A stretch of 64,000 nucleotides of DNA from contig CP136063.1 of the NCBI GenBank assembly GCA_032622095.1, forward strand, positions 7,171,814 through 7,235,813. The letters run 5' to 3'. The stretch is from Siphonodentalium dalli (taxonomy: Eukaryota > Mollusca > Scaphopoda > Gadilida > Siphonodentaliidae). Positions within the stretch are counted from its first letter, which is position 1. Each line of letters starts with the position of its first letter. A model generated the notes under the pieces. That model did not search any database. It saw only the letters and a program-made list of their open reading frames with translations, and was not told where the DNA came from. Of this stretch, positions 57,432-64,000 are shown piece by piece. Both the position numbers and the translations under genes were made by a program.

Positions 57432-59352
57432 TATTCATATTGCACACGCGCCAGTGATTAATCGCCGCATTTTTTTAAGGTCGAGCTGCATTTTTTTAAG
57501 GTCGAGCCGCATTTTTCCTTCCTCTCAGTGCAGTTATGTTCTCCCCCAGTATGGGTGGAGGTCTGACGAAAAACATCATAAACAGGGTTGGGGTAGGTGG
57601 GTGATAAAGTACGTTTGGTAGGGGGTGACCACATATATGTTGAACCTCAACATAAATTTCCTCGGTTAAAATTGAACTGTGGTATCAAGTCCACTCAGGT
57701 ATTTTGAGTACCACGAGCCATGCCATCACAAATGCACCAGTTTTGGGGGAACAGTTTATAATTACCTGGATACATATTTACTATTGGACTATCATAAAAA
57801 TAGGGGGGGGGGGTGGTCAATTCCATGCAGATGGGAATAAATATTAATATTTGATTCCAATATGAAACGCATAAAACACAATATAGTATGATCACAACGC
57901 AGGCAACAGGAGTTTTATGTACATAAGTGTCACTATCACTCAGACTCATCAAAAGTGTTCGATTCAAGTGATTCGATCAGATCTTTCAAACGTTTACCTA
58001 TAGTTAGCTGAGTCTGACACATGTCAAGTCGTCTTTCTATATATAACTATTTTAAAGCAGGTACACTTAAACATATGATATCCAGTAAAAAAAAATGGGG
58101 GAAAGACGGGTTGGGACCCCCCCCCCCCCCCCCCCAAATATGTTATGTTGGAGGAAAACAATATGTTTGCTTGTATGGAGGACGGTGGACCCATGGTTGG
58201 GAGGGATTTTTATTTTCAACCCTGTGTACGACCATTGTTTTTCTTTTTTGACTGCCCCACCTTGTCATCGATTGATTAATGATATAGCCGGTGGCAACAA
58301 TGACAGTGTGGCACAAGAATTGACGAACGACCAAGAGTCAAATAAGATTCAGAATTCGACATTAAGAGTCACACACGCGTCGTTTAATGTTGAATTATGT
58401 TCACGTGAGCGATTTATATCGATTTGATCGTCATTGGCGGCTTATCATCAGTAGTCGCACATGCTAAACGGCACATGCCAATCAATCTTGGCCAGATAGT
58501 TGACCTATTGTGTGAATGTTCTATAAGTAATAGTTGATTCAGTTGTAAAATGCCCGCCAGTCGGAGTTATCTGCAGTCGAAAAAAGCGGAAATTATTTGT
58601 CTTGTGGTTTTGCAGAAATAGCACACACACGTGCTTTGAGCCAAATAAGATTCTGGGTTCATCCGATTTGTCAAAAAAAAAATCCCGTCTGAATTGTCTA
58701 TCAGTTGTAAATATGCCAACATATGAAATGCAGGATAATTCTAACAGTTGGAAATTGTTGGTACCAGTTATATAGGAAAATGGCAACATATATGTAAGGG
58801 ATTGGGTGAATAGGATTTAAAGTGGTTTCAAAAATACCCCAAGCGAAAACTGTCAACCTAAGCAAGGGAGTGGTGTGAATAAAGATTCACCCAATTTGGA
58901 TTTCTGGTTCCAAGGGAATGGTAAAGATGGACATGCATATGGGACCCCACTCCCCAACGGAAAATCTCTAGCATTACATGTCCCCGAGTATATAGATTCA
59001 TAATCTTAGGTAGAGTTTGGCGCGAGACTGACATGTGATATAATTTGATTGGATTTTACAAAACTCATTACTAATGCGTTGGAAGCCATTTCCGTACTTC
59101 ATTTATTATTTTGTCGGCCATCGGTTGTGAGAATGACTGTACCCGGACATTACATGCTGGTCGAGTGAGCCATGGCATTTCATGTAACGGCTATCTCGAG
59201 GACGAGGTTCATTGCATAAGATGATTGGTCACGAATAGGACGCGGTTGGTTGATGAAGGTAATTGGTCACGAATGGCTCTGCGTTATGTTAACACGCACA
59301 TTAAAAAATGTGGCGATTAATCGCCAGCGCGTGTGGAATATGAATATACACT
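57432..59352. mobile_element. Possible DNA element bounded by ~50-bp terminal inverted repeats
   Basis: The left end TATTCATATTGCACACGCGC (from about 57432) is the reverse complement of the right end, GCGCGTGTGGAATATGAATA (to about 59350). The match continues inward through GATTAATCGCC. TA lies on both outer sides, as in mariner-type insertions. The interior holds homopolymer C and G tracts but no transposase-like frame, so it would be non-autonomous. Confidence 0.55.
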
Positions 59353-60254
59353 GATATGTATAGTCAGCCGTATATTGGTGCAGCGGTATATGCGATGGCG
59401 TGGCTATTGTTGAGGAAAGGACGCTAGCCATTAAAACTGTTGTGATTAGATTGTTGTGTGGACTAACGGATTATACTAGCAGATCACGGCATAAACACTG
59501 AAATGAAAAATCTATTCAACTTAAAAAATGCATTTCATCGTGTTGGTATTATCTTAATAAGTCTATATACATTGGCTATGAGAATATGGGAAATATGTCT
59601 TCTTGAAAGATCCAGCTAAATTCGTATTGAACAATGTCGTGAAATATTTGCCTGGATTTATCCACACAAATATAGCGCGTTGGTCCACATAGGCTTGCCA
59701 AGGCGTGTAAAATAGCACAAAACAAATATAAGTTAACAAACCGGCGTGCCACTTTATTAAACGCATGACCAGTTATATAATATGTTACAATGGAGTGAAC
59801 TATGTCGAATACCTGCTCATCATAATTCTGAAATGCCTGGTTCGATTAATTAAATTCCAACGTTAAACGAGTCAAAGCTATATTTTACAAATCTGGTACA
59901 CAATTATAGGATAAACTGTTCCCAAATTATATAACATGCACGTTCATTCACGTTTCACTGCAGCGGAAAACAGACCGTCGATTTAAAATGCAGCATTTAT
60001 CGATGCAATACCTATCGTGTGTATACAACGTATGCATGTATCGACATAGCTAAATTAATGTTAATCTGCCCAAATCAATCGCATACCTGAATTCAAGTCT
60101 AGAAATTAGTTAGGCGCGAAACCCCCGGGATGGTCGAATAGATCGAGTGATCCTCTCCTTCACCCCACGTTTTGTCCTTTTGATGATATCTGAACACAGA
60201 AAATAGTCATCTATGACCGTGACAAAGTTGATGGGGTAGAGCCCACGAGTTTTA
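59353..60254. other. Unassigned stretch
   Basis: No feature is recognised. Confidence 0.4.
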
Positions 60255-60348
60255 AAGTGGTATGAAACACTAATATAAATGGAGAATAATCTTGCTCAAA
60301 GTAGTTATTTTTACGAATATTAATCAAAATTTCCAGCACACACCGTCA
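60255..60348. repeat. Dispersed repeat copy interrupted by the Helitron-like array
   Basis: It matches the tandem copies at 17507-17757 from TAAAGTG to CACACACCGTCA, where the match stops exactly at the first base of the array (60349). The uninterrupted copies continue with TTCTTATATTTTAATTAAA. Confidence 0.82.
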
Positions 60349-60870
60349 TCTCATATATATTTTGAAGACCTCTGTCTGTATGTTTGTCTGTATGTCTGTA
60401 TGTTTGTCTGTATGTTTGTCATTAATACAAATTTACGATTCTCGACCGATCGGGACGAAACTTGGTACGTGTGTGTAGTTTGACCAGGCGGTGGACGTTG
60501 TCGTATTGGCGAGCCCGTGTGGCGCCCGCTTCGCGCATGCGCAGACCATATCTCGGAAACGGGTGGAGCTATCGACTTGAAATTTGGTATGTGGATGTAT
60601 CTTGCCACGGATACGAATTTTATCGGGTCGTCGAGCCCATGCGACGCCAGCGTCGCGCATGCGCAGACGAGATCTCGGAAACGGGTGGAGCTATCGACTT
60701 GAAATTTGGTATGTGAATGTATCTTGCCCCGGATACGAATTTTATCGGGTCGCCGAGTCCGTGTGACGCCAGCTTCGCGCATGCGCAGACCAGATCTCGG
60801 AAACGGGTAGAGCTATCGACTTGAAATTTGGTTTTTGAATAGCCCGGACAACGTCGGGCTCATCGGCTAG
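60349..60870 (+). mobile_element. Helitron-like unit 1 (522 bp)
   Basis: It starts TCTCATATATATTTTGAAG followed by GTCT/GTTT simple repeats. It ends with the hairpin AGCCCGGACAACGTCGGGCT, CATCGG and CTAG (60867-60870), which fits the Helitron rule of 5' TC, 3' hairpin and CTRR at an A/T target. The body contains CGGGACGAAACTTGGTACGT and about two to three copies of a 122-bp sub-repeat with GAAATTTGGTATGTG, GGATACGAATTTTATCGGGT and CTTCGCGCATGCGCAGAC. It has no Rep/helicase and so is non-autonomous. Confidence 0.8.
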
Positions 60871-61392
60871 TCTCATATATATTTTGAAGACCTCTGTCTG
60901 TATGTTTGTCTGTCTGTCTGTATGTTTGTCTGTATGTTTGTCATTAATACAAATCTACGATTCTCGACCGATCGGGGCGAAACTTGGTACGTGTGTGTAG
61001 ATTGACCAGGCGGTGGACGTTGTCGTATTGGCGAGCCCGTGTTGCGCCCGCTTCGCGCATGCGCTGACCAGATCTCGGAAACGGGTTGAGCTATCGACTT
61101 GAAATTTGGTATGTGAATGTATCTTGCCCCGGATACGAATTTTATCGGGTCGTCGAGCCCGTGAGACGCCAGCTTCGCGCATGCGCAGACGATATCTCGG
61201 AAACGGGTGGAGCTATCGACTTGAAATTTGGTATGTGAATGTATCTTGCCCCGGATACGAATTTTATCGGGTCGCCGAGTCCGTGCGACGCCAGCTTCGC
61301 GCATGCGCAGACCAGATCTAGGAAACGGGTAGAGCTATCGACTTGAAATTTGGTTTTTGAATAACCCGGACAACGTCGGGCTCATCGGCTAG
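60871..61392 (+). mobile_element. Helitron-like unit 2 (522 bp)
   Basis: This unit joins unit 1 seamlessly as CTAG then TCTC. It has the same length and sub-repeat number as unit 1 and is nearly identical in sequence. It ends CTAG at 61389-61392. Confidence 0.8.
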
Positions 61393-61810
61393 TCTCATAT
61401 ATATTTTGAAGACCTCTGTCTGTTTGTCTGTATGTCTGTCTGTATGTTTGTCATTAATACGAATCTACGATTCTCGACCGATCGGGACGAAACTTGGTAC
61501 GTGTGTGTAGTTTGACCGGGCGGTGGACGTTGTCGTATTGGCGAGCATGTGCGGCGCCGCTTCGCGCATGCGCAGACGAGATCTCGGAAACGGGTGGAGC
61601 TATCGACTTGAAATTTGCTATGTGAATGTATCTTGCCCCGGATACGAATTTTATCGGGTCGCCGAGCCCGTGCGACGCCAGCTTCGCGCATGCGCAGACA
61701 AGATCTCGGAAACGGGTAGAGCTATCAACTTGAAATTTCGGGTTGGGTAGAGCTATCGACTTGAAATTTGGTTTTTGAATAGCCCGGACAACGTCGGGCT
61801 CATCGGCTAG
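61393..61810 (+). mobile_element. Helitron-like unit 3 (418 bp)
   Basis: The termini match those of units 1 and 2, with a seamless CTAG/TCTC junction. It is shorter by about one 122-bp sub-repeat and carries a small internal rearrangement near 61735 (ATTTCGGGTTGGGTAGAGC). It ends CTAG at 61807-61810. Confidence 0.8.
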
Positions 61811-62490
61811 TCTCATATATATTTTGAAGACCTCTGTCTGTTTGTCTGTCTGTTTGTCTGTTTCATTGTTTGTCATTTATACAAATCTACGATTCTCGAC
61901 CGATCGGGACGAAACTTGGTACGTGTGTGTAGTTTGACCAGGCGGTGGACGTTGTCGTATTGGCGAGTCCATGCGGCGCCCGCTTCGCGCATGCGCAGAT
62001 GAGATATCGGAAACAGGTGGAGCTATCGACTTGAAATTTGCTATGTGAATGTATCTTGCCCCGGATACGAATTTTATCGGGTCGCCGATCCCGTGCGACG
62101 CCAGCTTCGCGCATGCGCAGACCAGATATCGGAGACGGGTGGAGCTATCGACTTGAAATTTGGTATGTGAATGTATCTTGCCCCGGATACGAATTTTATC
62201 GGGTCGCCGAGCCCGTGCGACGCCATCTTCGCGCATGCGAAGACCAGATCTCGGAAACGGGTGGAGCTATCGACTTGAAATTTGGTATGTGAATGTATCT
62301 TGCCCCGGATACGAACTTTATCGGGTCGCCGAGACCGTGCGACGCCAGCTTTGCGCATGCGCAGATCAGATCTCGGAAACGGGTGAAGCTATCGACTTGA
62401 AATGTGTTTTTTGAATAGCCCGGACAACGTCGGGATGGGTAGAGCTATCGACTTTGAAATTTGGTTTTTGAATAGCCCGGACAACACGTC
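61811..62490 (+). mobile_element. Helitron-like unit 4, longest, with a broken 3' end
   Basis: It starts TCTCATATATATTTTGAAG and has about four 122-bp sub-repeats. The 3' hairpin appears twice (about 62420-62435 and 62480-62490) but the CATCGGCTAG ending is missing. The right boundary has been lost or rearranged. Confidence 0.72.
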
Positions 62491-62719
62491 GCCCTCAACT
62501 GCCACGTCAACCCGTCCGACAGCAACCGAAACATGTTCAACAGCCTCCAAAACCCGCCCAACAACATCGACAGCCACTCGCACAACGTCACCAATCAGCC
62601 CAGCAGAATCAACCGACTGAACCTCAACCAACGGATGCTTCCTACCCTGCCTCCGTTCGACCTCATGCACCGTCTCATCGACCAGCTCAACCGCACCTCC
62701 CAGTCATGCCACAGGTACA

Positions 62720-63290
62720 AATCAACCCCCCAACCAAAATACAAATGCGTGCCACCGTGTATTTATATATACAAACACGCACTATTACCCATCCCTCCCA
62801 CTTATATATAGAATCATGCCCGCCAAACAAACCTAACCCCAGTGTGTATACATGTATGTTCCTACTAATAATCCCATTAGCCCCAATAATATTCAGTTAC
62901 ATATAAAACCGTGTCCACCAAACAAAAGTAATCCATTGTGTATACATGTATGTTCATACTAATAATCCCACTTGCCCCAATAATATACACAGGTACAAAC
63001 CAAAACCCCCCTACCAAAATACAAATGCGTGCTACCATGTATTTATATATACAAACACGCACCATTACCCATCCCGCCCACTTATATATAAAACCGTGCC
63101 CGCCAAACAAAATTAACCCCATTGTGTATACATGTATCTTCCTACTAATAATCCCTCTATCCCCAATAATATATACAGGAACAAAATCCCCCCCCCCCCA
63201 CAACCAAAATACAAATGCGTGCCACGATGTATTTCTATATACAAACACGCACTTTTACCCATTCCGCCCACTCCAGCATGCTTATACGTA
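62720..63290. repeat. Imperfect tandem repeat, three copies (~190-280 bp)
   Basis: The motifs CCAAAATACAAATGCGTGC, TATATATACAAACACGCAC and TGTGTATACATGTAT recur at about 62730, 63013 and 63204. An internal part (CATGTATGTTC to AATAATCCCA) is duplicated once more in the first unit. It is non-coding; frames on both strands come from the repeat. Confidence 0.85.
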
Positions 63291-63429
63291 GACTGGTACC
63301 CTCCAAGTAAACTCAATCCAATTATGACCGATATAAACCCACTAACATGCACTATTTACCCCACACACCCGCCCATTCCAGCACGCCCAATATATAGATA
63401 AACATCTACCAAATATTAAATTTATTCTC

Positions 63430-63461
<32 letters not shown>

Positions 63462-64000
63462 GACATGCCATTAATAAACCATTTCGTCCCAAATAAAATA
63501 TAGGTATACCCACATCAACCCAACAGCATGCCTATAAACCCAGTCATGTACCTGAACCGACCCCAAAATGTATTTATGTAACACTAATATACCCATTCCA
63601 TTCCGGATAAATTCCAAATATCCAAGTTTACCAGAGCTCTATTTTGCTCATTATTTCATTTGGTTTTCCAAAAATCGGTTCACACTCTGACGAGACTTTA
63701 CCGAGGGGTATGACATTACACTATGCATGGGAGTGGACCACACATAACCCTCCACGGTCCAGACTGACACATTCCGTCACGTGCTGACAGAATATATCCA
63801 ATCATATTAAGCCACCCACCGGTCCAGTCACTGTAAACAAGAACACATGGGCGGGGCCTGCACAGCATGAGTACCGCTCCCCGTACCTCTGTCTCACCAC
63901 TGATCACTAACCATACATCCTCTCAATAATCTCAACATGACCAGACGATTAAATAGAGCCAAACACCAGCAAAAAGAATATGCCAACTTTGACCAGATGG
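63291..64000. other. Unassigned right edge with A and TA runs
   Basis: It contains an A run followed by a short TA tract at about 63430-63462. No gene is supported. Confidence 0.4.

Noticed and set aside
60351-62358. Many 60-143-codon frames on both strands
   Set aside because: They all follow the 122-bp sub-repeat of the Helitron-like units. The same segments are open on both strands and show no domain.
62389-62811. Overlapping frames after the Helitron-like array (Thr/Pro-rich on plus, Val-rich on minus)
   Set aside because: They are low-complexity, open on both strands, and have no motif or splice support.

Overview
This is a window of AT-rich, repeat-dense eukaryotic nuclear DNA, most likely from a marine invertebrate and perhaps a mollusc. 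That guess rests on spliceosomal exons of an animal gene family plus LINE, Penelope-like, Helitron-like, SINE and TTAA-MITE sequences. There are no operons, rRNA genes or convincing tRNA genes.

One gene dominates the left half. On the minus strand, ten exons between 32663 and 4585 join with matching phases into 429 codons: a signal peptide, a Reeler (reelin-type) domain, a short Pro/Thr linker, one complete DOMON domain and the start of a second. This is the architecture of the ferric-chelate reductase 1 (FRRS1) family, with the DOMON cassette duplicated. The gene runs off the left edge, so any cytochrome b561 part lies outside. Introns are 1.4-5.5 kb and almost every one carries a minisatellite. 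Two arrays (81 bp after exon 1, 64 bp after exon 4) were seeded by the exon/intron boundary itself, so each unit repeats the exon end and usually its 5' splice site.

Region by region: 0.2-1.3 kb is a long inverted repeat. 2.2-26.9 kb holds exons 10 to 2 with minisatellites, dispersed repeats, a foldback element, a tRNA-derived SINE, a zinc-finger-like open frame and a possible antisense exon. 27.2-29.3 kb has two Helitron-like copies inside one TA microsatellite. 29.5-29.9 kb is a Penelope-type GIY-YIG fragment. 31.0-31.4 kb is a TTAA MITE. 31.4-32.7 kb is the exon-derived array and exon 1. 32.9-33.6 kb is a dead LINE. 34.7-38.1 kb is a 34-bp satellite of about 99 copies. 39.2-40.7 kb has a TIR element, a 72-bp palindromic array and a probable first exon of a SAM-domain gene. 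41.5-44.1 kb is a 1.35-kb duplication. 45.4-46.7 kb is a cluster of inverted modules. 47.1-50.4 kb is a larger Helitron-like element. 51-55.3 kb has two LINE 3' ends and two more MITEs, one with a paralogous empty site. 57.4-59.35 kb is bounded by 50-bp inverted repeats. 60.35-62.5 kb is a head-to-tail array of four Helitron-like units.

No new enzymatic system is visible. The most unusual biology is structural: minisatellites that copy functional 5' splice sites, Helitron-like concatemers with seamless junctions, and a MITE family with two internal 67-bp palindromes. Family assignments come from reading motifs by eye; no database search was possible.
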